Source: Serratia liquefaciens (GTDB lineage Bacteria > Pseudomonadota > Gammaproteobacteria > Enterobacterales > Enterobacteriaceae). Taken from it: DNA of 64,000 nt. Below the pieces are notes generated by a model. That model made no database searches and was not told where the DNA came from. It was given only the letters and a program-made list of their open reading frames with translations. The stretch spans positions 3,347,019-3,411,018 of the forward strand of contig NZ_CP088930.1 of assembly GCF_027594825.1 (NCBI RefSeq). The letters run 5' to 3'. Shown here piece by piece: positions 1 through 10,037 of this stretch; positions within the stretch are counted from its first letter, which is position 1, and the number at the start of each line of letters is the position of its first letter. A program made the translations under genes and the position numbers.

Positions 1-1
1 T

Positions 2-658
2 GCCTTTGGCTTAAAAGCCCGCCTGAAGGGCGATCTGAAAGTGGTGCAGGACAAGAATGGCCTGGGCCTGAACGGCCAGATTGACATCCCTTCCGGTCGC
101 TTCCATGCTTATGGTCAGGATTTGATCGTTCGCAAGGGCCAACTGATGTTCTCAGGGCCGCCGGATCAGCCGTTGCTTAATATTGAAGCCATCCGTAATC
201 CGGATTCGACCGAAGACGACGTTACCGCTGGGGTACGCGTTACCGGGTTGGCGGATGCACCCAAGCTGGAAGTGTTCTCGGATCCGGCCAAATCTCAGCA
301 GGAAGCGCTGTCTTATCTGCTGCGTGGGCAGGGATTGGGCAGTTCCGGCGCCGATGGTAACGCAATGACCTCAATGTTAATTGGGATGGGGGTTGCACAA
401 AGTGGTCAACTTGTGGGTAAAATCGGCGAGGCGTTTGGCGTAAGCAATTTGGCCCTGGATACTCAGGGTGTCGGCGACAGTTCCCAGGTTGTCGTGAGCG
501 GTTATGTTCTCCCAGGCTTACAAGTAAAATATGGGGTGGGTATTTTCGACTCGCTGGCTACGTTGACGTTGCGTTACCGCCTGATGCCTAAATTGTATCT
601 GGAAGCGGTGTCTGGTCTCGACCAGGCATTAGATTTGCTCTATCAGTTTGAGTTTTAG
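2..658 (+). CDS. tamB: TamB, translocation and assembly module inner-membrane subunit (C-terminal part)
   Basis: The reading frame is open from base 2, so this is the C-terminal ~218 residues of a much longer protein (about 1,250 residues in E. coli). The segment matches the conserved TamB/YtfN C-terminal domain: the stretch around [13 protein letters not shown], then [27 protein letters not shown] and the final beta-strand ending LYQFEF. TamB is anchored in the inner membrane and spans the periplasm, working with the Omp85 protein TamA in outer-membrane protein assembly and phospholipid transport. Its C-terminus is the part that contacts TamA. ytfP follows after a 2-base gap, the usual tamA-tamB-ytfP order. 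The 5' end lies outside the window. Confidence 0.96.
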   Translation, partial: AFGLKARLKGDLKVVQDKNGLGLNGQIDIPSGRFHAYGQDLIVRKGQLMFSGPPDQPLLNIEAIRNPDSTEDDVTAGVRVTGLADAPKLEVFSDPAKSQQEALSYLLRGQGLGSSGADGNAMTSMLIGMGVAQSGQLVGKIGEAFGVSNLALDTQGVGDSSQVVVSGYVLPGLQVKYGVGIFDSLATLTLRYRLMPKLYLEAVSGLDQALDLLYQFEF

Positions 659-660
659 CG

Positions 661-1008
661 ATGCGAATAATTGTCTACGGCAGTTTACGACGCAAACAGG
701 GAAACAGCCATTGGATGACCAACGCCCAATGGCTCGGCGAGCATGAGCTCGAAGGCTATCAGATTTATAATCTGGGCCATTACCCGGCGGCGATCCCTGG
801 AGAGGGCACGGTACATTGCGAAGTGTACCGCATTAACTCATCGATTTTGGCTGAGCTGGACGAACTGAAAAGCAACACCAAGGACTATAAGCGCGAGCTG
901 ATTCAGACGCCTTATGGGAGTGCGTGGATCTACCTGTATAAACACAGTGTGGACGGTTACCCGCGAATTAACAGCGGCGACTGGCTGAAGCGTCTCGACG
1001 AAAAGTAA
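661..1008 (+). CDS. ytfP: YtfP, gamma-glutamylcyclotransferase-like protein
   Basis: A 115-residue protein starting MRIIVYGSLRRKQGN. The VYGSLR motif near the N-terminus is the substrate-loop signature of the gamma-glutamylcyclotransferase (AIG2/GGCT) fold. E. coli YtfP is about the same length and also follows tamB. A cyclotransferase-type activity on gamma-glutamyl compounds is inferred from the fold only; the cellular substrate is not known to me. The start lies 2 bases after the tamB stop, so it is probably translated from the same message. A strong hairpin terminator follows directly. Confidence 0.93.
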   Translation: MRIIVYGSLRRKQGNSHWMTNAQWLGEHELEGYQIYNLGHYPAAIPGEGTVHCEVYRINSSILAELDELKSNTKDYKRELIQTPYGSAWIYLYKHSVDGYPRINSGDWLKRLDEK

Positions 1009-1042
1009 AAAAAAACACCGCTCACTGAGCGGTGTTTTTTTA
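1009..1042 (+). terminator. Rho-independent terminator, bidirectional
   Basis: ACACCGCTCA and TGAGCGGTGT form a perfect stem with a tiny loop, preceded by A-run and followed by T-run. It can end tamB-ytfP on the plus strand and ppa on the minus strand. Confidence 0.93.
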
Positions 1043-1059
1043 TCGGACGGCGGCAAGAA

Positions 1060-1590
1060 TTACTTCTTGGCGGCACGTTCGAAAGAAGCAACGATTTCAG
1101 CTTTGGCAGCGGCAGCATCTGCCCAGCCTTCCACTTTCACCCATTTGCCTTTTTCCAGATCTTTGTAGTGCTCGAAGAAGTGAGCGATCTGGGCGCGCAG
1201 CAGTTCCGGCAGGTCGTTCACGTCTTTGATGTGATCGTACTCTTTGGTCAGCTTGCTGTGCGGTACGGCAACCAGTTTTGCATCTTCGCCGGCTTCGTCG
1301 GACATCTTCAACACGCCAACCGGACGGCAGCGGATCACAGAGCCAGGCTGCAGTGGGTATGGGGTTGGCACCAGCACGTCAACCGGGTCACCGTCCAGAG
1401 ACAGGGTGTGGTTGATGTAACCGTAGTTGCACGGGTAGAACATCGCGGTGGACATGAAACGGTCAACGAACAGCGCGCCGGTGTCCTTGTCGATTTCATA
1501 TTTGATCGGATCGGCGTTTGCCGGGATTTCGATAACAACGTAGATGTCTTCCGGCAGGTCTTTGCCAGCAGGGACCAGGTTCAAGCTCAT
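1060..1590 (-). CDS. ppa: Inorganic pyrophosphatase
   Basis: A 176-residue soluble family I pyrophosphatase, the length of the E. coli enzyme. It hydrolyses pyrophosphate to two phosphates and so pulls nucleotide, tRNA-charging and polymerisation reactions forward. It needs Mg2+. The characteristic acidic metal site is present as DGDPVDVLV, with [15 protein letters not shown] upstream and the [15 protein letters not shown] segment near the C-terminus. It is transcribed alone, convergent with ytfP and sharing its terminator. Start [15 protein letters not shown] agrees with the family. Confidence 0.98.
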   Translation of the reverse strand: MSLNLVPAGKDLPEDIYVVIEIPANADPIKYEIDKDTGALFVDRFMSTAMFYPCNYGYINHTLSLDGDPVDVLVPTPYPLQPGSVIRCRPVGVLKMSDEAGEDAKLVAVPHSKLTKEYDHIKDVNDLPELLRAQIAHFFEHYKDLEKGKWVKVEGWADAAAAKAEIVASFERAAKK

Positions 1591-1727
1591 GTCGGTTTCC
1601 TTTAATCAAACCAGAAATGGAGTGGCGGCTATTATAGCGGACTCTTTTGCGAATTCCTGCCCTTTTCATCATCCCCGCCCCGGCGCAGAGCCATCCATCG
1701 AATTTCCAGATAAATCCTCCTGCGGCG

Positions 1728-1754
1728 TTAAGTTTTCTCGAGGGTTGCCGATAA
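1728..1754 (+). promoter_or_regulatory. Flagellar sigma-28 (FliA) promoter for the chemotaxis receptor
   Basis: TTAAGTTT, 11 bases, then GCCGATAA. This differs at one position from the enterobacterial FliA consensus TAAAGTTT-N11-GCCGATAA and has a perfect -10 half. It lies about 93 bases upstream of the receptor start and points toward it. Confidence 0.88.
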
Positions 1755-1846
1755 CTTCATCAAATAATAATGAGTCGGCGAAGTCTGGCTCCGCGTTTTA
1801 CCTCCTCTACGTACGATCTCACTATTTCTGAAGCCGGGAAGAACTC

Positions 1847-3400
1847 ATGCTAAAAAAGATTACGGTCAAGGCCGGGCTGATTGCCCTGTTGAGCCTGATG
1901 ACGCTGCTGTTGATTATGGTCAGCACCATTGGCGTCAACGCGATTAACGAAGGATCGCGCTCGTTACACACCCTGAATCAAATCCTGGGGGAAGAGTTGG
2001 GGTCGCTGGCCAGCAGTTCCAACCTGACGCTGCGCGCCAGAACCGCTGCCTCATTGGCGGTGCGCCAAAGGGAAATCGGCCAGATTGAGGTTTCAGATGC
2101 TACGGTGGGCCGTATCTATGACTACCTTGCGCAATCGAAGCAGGAAATGGCGCGTTTTGTCAGCGTCGGTACCGTCACCGAACGTGGACGTGAGCTGTCC
2201 GGTCGTTTGCAAAACAGCTACCGCGCCTATCTGGAACAGGGCGTTGGGCCCATGGCCGACGCCATCAAGGCCGGCAAAATTGATGATTACTACGACATTC
2301 AGGAAACAAAAATTTCTGCCCTGAGCATCGCTTTTGAAAAGGACCTCAGTGATTTCCGCAGCTTCGCCATGAAGATTGGCCAGCAGCGGGTGAATGAGGC
2401 GGAAAGCAATGCCAGCACCAAGATTACCTTGATCGTGATTGCCGGCCTGCTCAGCATTTTGCTGGCGGTACTGGCCTGGTTTGCGCTGCGGGTGATTATC
2501 CTGCGCCCGCTCGATGAGTCTATCGCCCAGTTGGAGCATATCGCCAGCGGCGACCTGACGCACAGCATCACCGGCGAAGGCGAGACTGAAATGGGCCGTC
2601 TGGTGCGTGCGATGCAGCGAATGCAGCAGGCCTTGGTCAGTTCGGTCAGCAAGGTGCGCGATGCCAGCAGCCAAATTGACACCGGTTCACGCGAACTGGC
2701 TGCCGGCAACTTGCACCTGGCGCAGCGTACCGAAGAGTCGGCCGCTTCGCTGGAGGAAACCGCCGCCAGCATGGAACAGCTGACCTCGACGGTGAAGATG
2801 AACGCCGAGAACTGCGAACAGGCTAATCAGCTGGCGCTGAGCGTATCCGATATTGCCAACCAAGGCAGTGAAGTGGTCAGTCAGGTCATGGACAAGATGC
2901 AGGCGATCACCGACAGCTCACGCCGCATTGCCGATATCATCAGCGTGATGGACGGCATTGCCTTCCAGACCAACATTCTGGCGTTGAATGCGGCGGTCGA
3001 AGCGGCGCGTGCCGGTGAACAAGGGCGTGGCTTTGCCGTGGTGGCCGGTGAAGTTCGCAGCCTGGCTCAGCGCAGCGCACAGTCGGCGAAAGAGATCAAA
3101 GGTTTGATTGAAGCGTCGCAGAATCGGGTACAAGAAGGGGAACAAATGGCCGGTTCGGCGGCGAAAACCATGAACGGCATTACCGGTGAGGTGGGCCGGG
3201 TGACGGCGCTGATGCGGGAAATTTCTGCGGCTACGCGTGAGCAAAGCAGCGGTATCGAGCAGGTAAACCTGGCGGTGGCGCAGATGGATCAGGTGGCGCA
3301 ACAGAATGCGGCCTTGGTCGAGGAGTCGGCAGCGGCGACGCGCTCGCTGGAGGATCAGGCTCAGTTACTGGCGCAGAGCATGGCGGCGTTCAAATTATAA
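1847..3400 (+). CDS. Methyl-accepting chemotaxis protein (Tar/Tsr-like)
   Basis: A 517-residue membrane chemoreceptor. The order is a transmembrane helix at about 11-32, a periplasmic four-helix-bundle ligand domain to about 190, a second transmembrane helix at about 192-214, a HAMP linker to about 267, and the cytoplasmic methylation and signalling helices. The highly conserved hairpin tip that contacts CheA/CheW is visible at about 364-410 ([21 protein letters not shown]). The C-terminus ends ...[10 protein letters not shown] and lacks the NWETF-type pentapeptide used to recruit CheR/CheB, so it behaves as a low-abundance-type receptor. The ligand cannot be read from sequence. A near-consensus flagellar promoter upstream ties expression to motility. 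It stands alone, with no chemotaxis genes beside it. Confidence 0.95.
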   Translation: MLKKITVKAGLIALLSLMTLLLIMVSTIGVNAINEGSRSLHTLNQILGEELGSLASSSNLTLRARTAASLAVRQREIGQIEVSDATVGRIYDYLAQSKQEMARFVSVGTVTERGRELSGRLQNSYRAYLEQGVGPMADAIKAGKIDDYYDIQETKISALSIAFEKDLSDFRSFAMKIGQQRVNEAESNASTKITLIVIAGLLSILLAVLAWFALRVIILRPLDESIAQLEHIASGDLTHSITGEGETEMGRLVRAMQRMQQALVSSVSKVRDASSQIDTGSRELAAGNLHLAQRTEESAASLEETAASMEQLTSTVKMNAENCEQANQLALSVSDIANQGSEVVSQVMDKMQAITDSSRRIADIISVMDGIAFQTNILALNAAVEAARAGEQGRGFAVVAGEVRSLAQRSAQSAKEIKGLIEASQNRVQEGEQMAGSAAKTMNGITGEVGRVTALMREISAATREQSSGIEQVNLAVAQMDQVAQQNAALVEESAAATRSLEDQAQLLAQSMAAFKL

Positions 3401-3437
3401 TGCCGGGGACGGCTTGCCGTCCCCCACATAGACCCCG

Positions 3438-4442
3438 TTATTCGTCCGGGTTCTCAGCGATAAAGCGCTCTGCGTCTTCCACCATCGATTTGGTGCCGAC
3501 AAAGAACGGTGCGCGCTGGTGCAGTTTCACCGGGGTAATGTCCAGAATACGGTTTTTACCGTCGCTGGCTTTACCGCCGGCCTGTTCCGCCAGGAACGCC
3601 ATCGGGTTGCATTCGTACAGCAGGCGCAGCTTGCCTTGCGGGTGGCTGGCGGTGCTTGGATAAATGTAGATTCCGCCTTTCAGCAGATTGCGGTGGAAGT
3701 CGGCAACCAGTGAACCGATGTAGCGTGAGGTATAAGGGCGTTGCGTAGCTTCGTCCTGTTCCTGACAATATTTGATGTATTTCTTCACGCCGCGCGGGAA
3801 CTTGATGTAGTTACCTTCGTTGATGGAATACATATTGCCGCTGGCTGGGAAGCGAACTTTCTCGTGGGAGAGGCAGAACACGCCCAGAGAAGGATCGTAG
3901 GTAAAGGCATGCACGCCATAACCGGTGGTGTACACCAGCATGGTGGATGAACCGTAAACCACGTAGCCTGCGGCGACCTGTGCGCTGCCTGGCTGCAGGA
4001 AGTCTTCTTCGGTCACTGGCGTACCGACCGGGGTAATGCGACGATAGATAGAGAAAATCGTACCGACCGAGACGTTGACATCGATGTTGGACGAACCGTC
4101 CAACGGATCCATCAGCACCACATACTTGGCATTTTCAGCCCGCTCGCCGTCGAATATCACGATTTCATCTTCTTCTTCAGAAGCGATACCCGCAACTTCA
4201 CCGCGCGCTTTCAATGCTGCTTTCAGCTTTTCATTCGCGTACAGGTCCAGTTTCATCTGAACTTCGCCCTGTACATTGGAAACGCCGCTGGTGCCCAGAA
4301 TATCCACCAGACCCGCTTTGTTGATATCGCGGTGGATGATTTTGGCGCCCAGTTTAATTGCAGAAAGTAGCGCAGTCAGCTCGCCGGTGGCGTGTGAGAA
4401 GTCGTGCTGTTTCTCGACGATAAATTCGCCTAACGTTTTCAT
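3438..4442 (-). CDS. fbp: Fructose-1,6-bisphosphatase class I
   Basis: A 334-residue class I enzyme (E. coli 332). It removes the 1-phosphate of fructose 1,6-bisphosphate in gluconeogenesis. The metal-binding signature [20 protein letters not shown] is present at about 112-131, with a [21 protein letters not shown] substrate segment near the C-terminus. The protein is cytosolic and Mg2+ dependent; AMP inhibition is known for the family. Transcribed divergently from mpl with a perfect 20-bp palindrome in the shared promoter region. Confidence 0.98.
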   Translation of the reverse strand: MKTLGEFIVEKQHDFSHATGELTALLSAIKLGAKIIHRDINKAGLVDILGTSGVSNVQGEVQMKLDLYANEKLKAALKARGEVAGIASEEEDEIVIFDGERAENAKYVVLMDPLDGSSNIDVNVSVGTIFSIYRRITPVGTPVTEEDFLQPGSAQVAAGYVVYGSSTMLVYTTGYGVHAFTYDPSLGVFCLSHEKVRFPASGNMYSINEGNYIKFPRGVKKYIKYCQEQDEATQRPYTSRYIGSLVADFHRNLLKGGIYIYPSTASHPQGKLRLLYECNPMAFLAEQAGGKASDGKNRILDITPVKLHQRAPFFVGTKSMVEDAERFIAENPDE

Positions 4443-4471
4443 GACACAATCCCTGAATCTACGGATGGGTA

Positions 4472-4491
4472 GCGGTTTGTTAACAAACCGC
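4472..4491. repeat. Perfect 20-bp palindrome between fbp and mpl
   Basis: GCGGTTTGTTAACAAACCGC reads the same on both strands. It begins 30 bases upstream of the fbp start and lies about 120 bases upstream of mpl, where a dimeric repressor could control fbp or both genes. The bound protein is not identified. Confidence 0.75.
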
Positions 4492-4610
4492 CAACGTATT
4501 CGCGAGCAGTGTAGCCCAAAGATGAACGCTATTCATAGGCAAATCCATTTCTTCTGGACGATTCTGAGCGTTAGAATGAGTCAACATTCGACGTACTCTA
4601 TGAGAAAACT

Positions 4611-5990
4611 ATGCGCATTCACATTCTTGGGATCTGTGGCACCTTTATGGGCGGACTGGCGGTGCTGGCTCGTTCGCTGGGGCATGAGGTGACCGGCTCT
4701 GACGCTAATGTCTATCCGCCGATGAGCACGCTGCTGGAGAAGGAAGGGATCGACCTGATCCAGGGCTACGATCCTGCTCAGTTGGATCCGGCGCCGGATC
4801 TGGTGATCATCGGTAACGCCATGACGCGGGGCAATCCTTGTGTTGAGGCGGTACTGGAACGAGGGATCCCTTACGTTTCTGGCCCACAGTGGCTGCATGA
4901 TTATGTGCTGCGCGATCGCTGGGTGCTGGCCGTTGCCGGCACCCACGGCAAGACCACTACCGCCGGTATGGCAACCTGGATCCTGGAATCCTGCGGCTAT
5001 CAGCCGGGTTTTGTCATCGGCGGTGTTCCGGGCAACTTTGACGTTTCTGCCCGTCTGGGCGGCAGCCCGTTCTTTGTGATCGAAGCCGATGAATATGATT
5101 GCGCGTTCTTCGACAAGCGTTCCAAGTTTGTGCATTACAGCCCGCGTACGCTGATCATGAACAACCTTGAGTTTGATCACGCCGATATCTTCGACGATCT
5201 GAAAGCGATCCAGAAACAGTTTCACCATCTGGTACGCCTGGTGCCGGGCAAGGGCAAGATCATTTTGCCTGATAACGACAACCACCTGAAACAGGTGATG
5301 GCGATGGGCTGTTGGAGTGAGCAAGAGCTGGTCGGGGAAGAGGGCGCATGGCGCGCTCAAAAATTAACGCCGGACGCCAGCCATTATGCGGTGTTCCTCG
5401 ACGGTGAGCAGGTGGGCGAAGTGAAGTGGTCGCTGGTGGGCGAACACAACATGCATAACGGTTTGATGGCTATTGCTGCCACGCGCCACGTTGGTGTGCT
5501 GCCAGCCGATGCTTGCCGCGCGCTCGGTGAGTTTATCAATGCTCGCCGCCGTCTGGAACTGCGCGGTGAAGCCCATGGCGTTACGGTGTATGACGATTTT
5601 GCCCATCACCCAACGGCGATCCTGGCGACGTTGGCCGCATTACGCGGCAAGGTTGGCGGTACCGCGCGTATTTTGGCCGTGCTCGAGCCGCGTTCCAATA
5701 CCATGAAAATGGGGATCAGCAAGAACGATTTGGCACCGTCTCTGGGCCGTGCCGATGAAGTCTTCCTGTTCCAACCGCACCATATTCCCTGGCAGGTGGC
5801 GGAAGTCGCGGAGGCCTGTGTACAGCCGGCCCACTGGAGTGCCGATCTCGACACGCTGGTGGACATGATCGTGAAAACGGCCCAGCCGGGTGACCACATT
5901 TTGGTGATGAGTAACGGCGGCTTCGGCGGGATCCATGACCGTCTGCTGGAAGCATTGGCCCGCAAGTCAGAGCCTAAAGTGACTTATTGA
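4611..5990 (+). CDS. mpl: UDP-N-acetylmuramate:L-alanyl-gamma-D-glutamyl-meso-diaminopimelate ligase (murein tripeptide ligase)
   Basis: A 459-residue Mur-ligase family enzyme (E. coli 457). It attaches recycled tripeptide from cell-wall turnover directly to UDP-MurNAc, feeding peptidoglycan recycling. The N-terminal Rossmann part starts MRIHILGICGTFMGG; the ATP-binding P-loop is AGTHGKTTTAGM at about 110-121; the ERRRLELRG-type segment here is ARRRLELRGE followed by DDFAHHPTA. It is a cytosolic, single-gene unit divergent from fbp, followed by a strong terminator. Confidence 0.97.
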   Translation: MRIHILGICGTFMGGLAVLARSLGHEVTGSDANVYPPMSTLLEKEGIDLIQGYDPAQLDPAPDLVIIGNAMTRGNPCVEAVLERGIPYVSGPQWLHDYVLRDRWVLAVAGTHGKTTTAGMATWILESCGYQPGFVIGGVPGNFDVSARLGGSPFFVIEADEYDCAFFDKRSKFVHYSPRTLIMNNLEFDHADIFDDLKAIQKQFHHLVRLVPGKGKIILPDNDNHLKQVMAMGCWSEQELVGEEGAWRAQKLTPDASHYAVFLDGEQVGEVKWSLVGEHNMHNGLMAIAATRHVGVLPADACRALGEFINARRRLELRGEAHGVTVYDDFAHHPTAILATLAALRGKVGGTARILAVLEPRSNTMKMGISKNDLAPSLGRADEVFLFQPHHIPWQVAEVAEACVQPAHWSADLDTLVDMIVKTAQPGDHILVMSNGGFGGIHDRLLEALARKSEPKVTY

Positions 5991-6020
5991 TCGTCGATCT
6001 AGTGTGAAAGAAGCAAAACA

Positions 6021-6047
6021 AAAAGGCCGCTTGCGGCCTTTTCTTTT
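6021..6047 (+). terminator. Rho-independent terminator of mpl
   Basis: AAAAGGCCGC TTGCGGCCTTTT hairpin followed by CTTTT, 30 bases after the mpl stop. Confidence 0.9.
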
Positions 6048-6050
6048 GCC

Positions 6051-6078
6051 CATAAAAAAGCCCTCGCGAGCGAGGGCA
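6051..6078 (-). terminator. Rho-independent terminator for the downstream yhcN-type gene
   Basis: On the minus strand GCCCTCGCTCGCGAGGGC is followed by TTTTTTAT. It lies about 115 bases past the stop of the first yhcN-like gene. A second stem (TTCGTCG/CGACGAA) lies just upstream on the transcript. Confidence 0.85.
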
Positions 6079-6193
6079 ACGGGGTTCGTCGGATAGGACG
6101 ACGAAGTTTCTTCAAGGAATCAGTGCTTACGATAGAACTCGGCAGTGGCAGTGACGAGGGTAATCAGTTCGGTAAGCAGAGCTCCCTGAATTG

Positions 6194-6457
6194 TTATTTG
6201 TAGATTTCGGCCGTCGCGTGCCAGTTGCCATTTTCGTAGGCTTCGATCACGCGATAGGCTTTAGCGCCTTGTTTGTCGGCTTTGTCAGACAGCGCCTGGC
6301 GAATGTCTGAAGGCGCACCGGTGACGCCGCTGACGGTAATAGTACCGGCAGATTGAAGCGTGCTGGCCTGGTCATTGGTGATTAACGTCGCGGCGGAAGC
6401 GCCGAACGAAACGACTGAGAGCAGGCTGAGTGCAGCGAGAGTGGTTTTCATGTTCAT
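6194..6457 (-). CDS. YhcN-like small periplasmic protein (YdgH/BhsA/McbA domain), copy 1
   Basis: An 87-residue protein with a Sec signal peptide (basic MNMK, hydrophobic core, cut likely after GASA), then one YdgH/BhsA/McbA (DUF1471) domain ending in HATAEIYK, the family's usual tail. Members are stress-induced periplasmic or surface proteins linked to acid, peroxide and biofilm responses; the molecular role is not settled. It is a close paralog of the next gene, with the core GTITVSGV.GAPSDIRQALS shared. AGGAC with 8-base spacing supports the first ATG. Confidence 0.92.
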   Translation of the reverse strand: MNMKTTLAALSLLSVVSFGASAATLITNDQASTLQSAGTITVSGVTGAPSDIRQALSDKADKQGAKAYRVIEAYENGNWHATAEIYK

Positions 6458-6581
6458 GATAGTTCGTCCTATTGTGATAACCGCCTGGAAGGGCTTTTAC
6501 AGCATTTTTGTACTTGAAGGCCGTTATCAGTGATGCCGGGTACCAGAGTGATATTGCCCGTTGCCGGGTAACGCCTTGTAC

Positions 6582-6845
6582 TTATTTATAAATCTCAGCG
6601 GTCGCGTGGAAGTTACCTTCATTGCGCGCTTCGATTACACGGTAAGCGGTCGCCCCTTTGGCATCGGCTTTTTCAGACAGTGCCTGACGGATATCTGAAG
6701 GTGCACCGGCAACGCCGCTGACGGTAATGGTACCTGCAGATTGCATTTTTGCGGCCTGGTTTGCATCAACAGATTGTGCTGCAAATGCGCCGAAAGAAAG
6801 CATGGAGAGAACGCTCATAGTTGCGATGGTAGATTTAATTTTCAT
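6582..6845 (-). CDS. yhcN: YhcN, small periplasmic stress protein (YdgH/BhsA/McbA domain), copy 2
   Basis: An 87-residue secreted protein, the same length as E. coli YhcN, with which it shares the signal peptide core SVLSMLSFGAFAA and the ending HATAEIYK. E. coli YhcN is acid-stress induced and sits near argR, as here. The single compact DUF1471 domain covers residues ~25-87. This copy is more similar to E. coli YhcN than copy 1; the two are a tandem duplication separated by 124 bases, each with its own leader, so they may be differentially regulated. Confidence 0.93.
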   Translation of the reverse strand: MKIKSTIATMSVLSMLSFGAFAAQSVDANQAAKMQSAGTITVSGVAGAPSDIRQALSEKADAKGATAYRVIEARNEGNFHATAEIYK

Positions 6846-7202
6846 GATTTGACCTTTTCGTATTCTTTTATCAGTTCCAATGAACTGTGATTTACGTCAC
6901 GGAAATGAGTATACATCTAGTAACGCCAAAAATTAATAGTTCGCTAACAGTTTCTAGTGAAACTTTATTATGATGATCCTTATCTTTTATAACCAGATGG
7001 AATAAAAAGTGGTTATAAAACGATCTTTTGATGTTAAATTTATGTAATTTCAATAAGGTAAGTGCTTTTGACCAAAAGTGCGGAAGATCACAGTAGCTAT
7101 CACTGGCTGAGCAGAAATGTCATTGAAATGTGTTGTGACGAGAAAGAAACCCGGAGTTAAACGTGGTAGGGCTAGGGGGGAAAGTAAGGATAGGGTTAAA
7201 GA
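6846..7202. other. Intergenic region between yhcN and argR, with an 11-bp inverted repeat
   Basis: This 357-base AT-rich stretch has no convincing gene. It carries the yhcN promoter side and a perfect inverted repeat, TTTTATAACCA at 6985-6995 and TGGTTATAAAA at 7010-7020, separated by 14 bases. Short open frames here have no coding features I can support. Confidence 0.6.
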
Positions 7203-7245
7203 AACGCTAACAAAACGCGACGGCTCGCCGCATTTTGTTAGCGTT
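7203..7245 (-). terminator. argR terminator, long hairpin
   Basis: AACGCTAACAAAA (7203-7215) pairs perfectly with TTTTGTTAGCGTT (7233-7245), and the inside continues with a GC-rich stem, giving roughly 20 paired positions. It starts 5 bases after the argR stop and is followed by TCTTT on the minus strand. Confidence 0.75.
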
Positions 7246-7250
7246 ATGCA

Positions 7251-9126
<1,876 letters not shown>

Positions 9127-9154
9127 TTGTTCAGCAGTGCATGAGTATGCATAG

Positions 9155-9184
9155 ACCGCCGGACAGCGTACCGGCGGTTTTTTT
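9155..9184 (+). terminator. Rho-independent terminator of mdh
   Basis: ACCGCCGG ... CCGGCGGT stem with an 8-base loop and a run of T. Confidence 0.92.
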
Positions 9185-9194
9185 ATGCCCGCAG

Positions 9195-9455
9195 CTATGA
9201 CCGAATACGGGCTTTTCGATCCAGTAAGTTATTGGTATGGGGATCGAGATAGCGGCTCGGCCAGATTTCTGCAGGGTGTATATCGAGCGTTTCGGCAATC
9301 AGCCATTCTCCCTTCGGCCAGGGACGCGACAGTGCGTTTGCCAGCGTTGATGAGCTAAGTCCTGCCTTGCGCGACACCGCTGCCAGTGTCGTTCCCTTCT
9401 TACGTAAAGCCGCAATGATATCCGCCGGATGCCAATCCTTGTTCCTTGAGTTCAT
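9195..9455 (-). CDS. sfsB: SfsB/Nlp, Ner-family DNA-binding regulator
   Basis: An 86-residue protein aligned along its length with phage Mu Ner: DWHPADIIAALRKKG, then AGLSSSTLANAL, PWPKGEWLIAETL and IWPSRY near residue 67. The central part is the helix-turn-helix of the Ner family. E. coli SfsB (Nlp) is the domesticated homolog, reported to stimulate maltose genes together with CRP. As in E. coli, the gene is close to ispB. Here, unlike E. coli, it is head-to-head with a Mu c-repressor-like gene, the same arrangement as ner and c in phage Mu. Operator-like repeats lie in the gap between them. Confidence 0.93.
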   Translation of the reverse strand: MNSRNKDWHPADIIAALRKKGTTLAAVSRKAGLSSSTLANALSRPWPKGEWLIAETLDIHPAEIWPSRYLDPHTNNLLDRKARIRS

Positions 9456-9488
9456 GTTTGCATTCCTTTTTTGATTAGCGAAAGTTCT

Positions 9489-9506
9489 GTTAGTGGTATA
9501 ACTAAC
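9489..9506. repeat. Operator-like inverted repeat, copy of TTAGTGGTAT element
   Basis: GTTAGT-GGTATA-ACTAAC is an 18-base inverted repeat with perfect 6-bp arms. Its inner TTAGTGGTAT (9490-9499) recurs inverted as ATACCACTAA at 9558-9567, so the element flanks the sfsB/c-like divergent promoters on both sides. Confidence 0.7.
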
Positions 9507-9557
9507 AGGTCAAAATTAATCGTTTGAACAACATGAAACGCTTATACGGAAACTAGG

Positions 9558-9603
9558 ATACCACTAAATTTCTTAAAAAATATCCAATAAATTTCCTAAA
9601 AAA
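9558..9603. repeat. Operator-like direct repeats upstream of the Mu c-like gene
   Basis: After the inverted ATACCACTAA come two near-identical 15-mers, AAATTTCTTAAAAAA at 9566-9580 and AAATTTCCTAAAAAA at 9589-9603, one mismatch apart and 23 bases apart in register (about two helical turns). This spacing fits cooperative binding by one regulator. Confidence 0.65.
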
Positions 9604-9631
9604 GATCTTAGCCTACTTTTGCCCAGAGAAC

Positions 9632-9988
9632 ATGGCCATGAAAAAAGAGTGGTTTGCCGCCAAGGAATTGACAGGCGTGGCAGGATTACCTTCCTCACCA
9701 CAGGGAATAAACTTGATGGCGCGTCGTGAAGGCTGGATCAGCCGTCGGCGCAAAGGCGTACAGGGAAAGGCGCTGGAGTATCACATTGACAGTTTGCCGA
9801 CAGGCACGCGCAATTTACTGATCTTGAAAGAGGACCCGGCGCTGTATGAAGTTGAGCGCAAGGATCCGCTGACGGTGTGGATTGAGTATTACTACCATCT
9901 GACGGAGAGCGAACGCGAAAAGGTGTTGGCTTTCCTGATGCGAGAAGGGATTGGCGGCCTGCTGGCGCGTGTTTTTCCGGAGAAATGA
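9632..9988 (+). CDS. Mu c repressor-like DNA-binding protein
   Basis: 118 residues. The N-terminal two thirds look like the Mu-type winged helix found in Mu repressor c and MuA: EWFAAKELTGVAGLPSS, then the GW.SRRRKGV.GKALEYHIDSLPT block at about 35-58, which lines up with GWTKRKKEGVKGGKAVEY..MPT of Mu c. The C-terminal LTESEREKVLAFL...GGLLARVFPEK resembles the middle of Mu c. Mu c's longer tail is missing. A second ATG six bases in (9638) has better ribosome-site spacing and may be the true start. It is divergent from sfsB. A regulatory role at the shared operators is inferred. Confidence 0.8.
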   Translation: MAMKKEWFAAKELTGVAGLPSSPQGINLMARREGWISRRRKGVQGKALEYHIDSLPTGTRNLLILKEDPALYEVERKDPLTVWIEYYYHLTESEREKVLAFLMREGIGGLLARVFPEK

Positions 9989-9989
9989 A

Positions 9990-10010
9990 CAGACCCGCAT
10001 TGCGGGTCTG
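9990..10010. terminator. Hairpin between the c-like gene and ispB
   Basis: CAGACCCGC-ATT-GCGGGTCTG, a 9-bp stem between two convergent genes. There is no strong T-run on either side, so termination is plausible but not certain. Confidence 0.5.
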
Positions 10011-10037
10011 TGGAAACAGCAGGGCGTTTGTTATTTC

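Noticed and set aside
6120..6179. Possible 19-residue frame (LLTELITLVTATAEFYRKH) downstream of the yhcN-like gene
   Set aside because: No ATG, GTG or TTG start with a ribosome site; only a CTG could begin it, so it is not supported as a gene.
9990..10010. Prophage attachment site at the c-like gene
   Set aside because: The hairpin is a simple intergenic stem and no duplicate of it flanks the Mu-like pair; no integrase or transposase is present.
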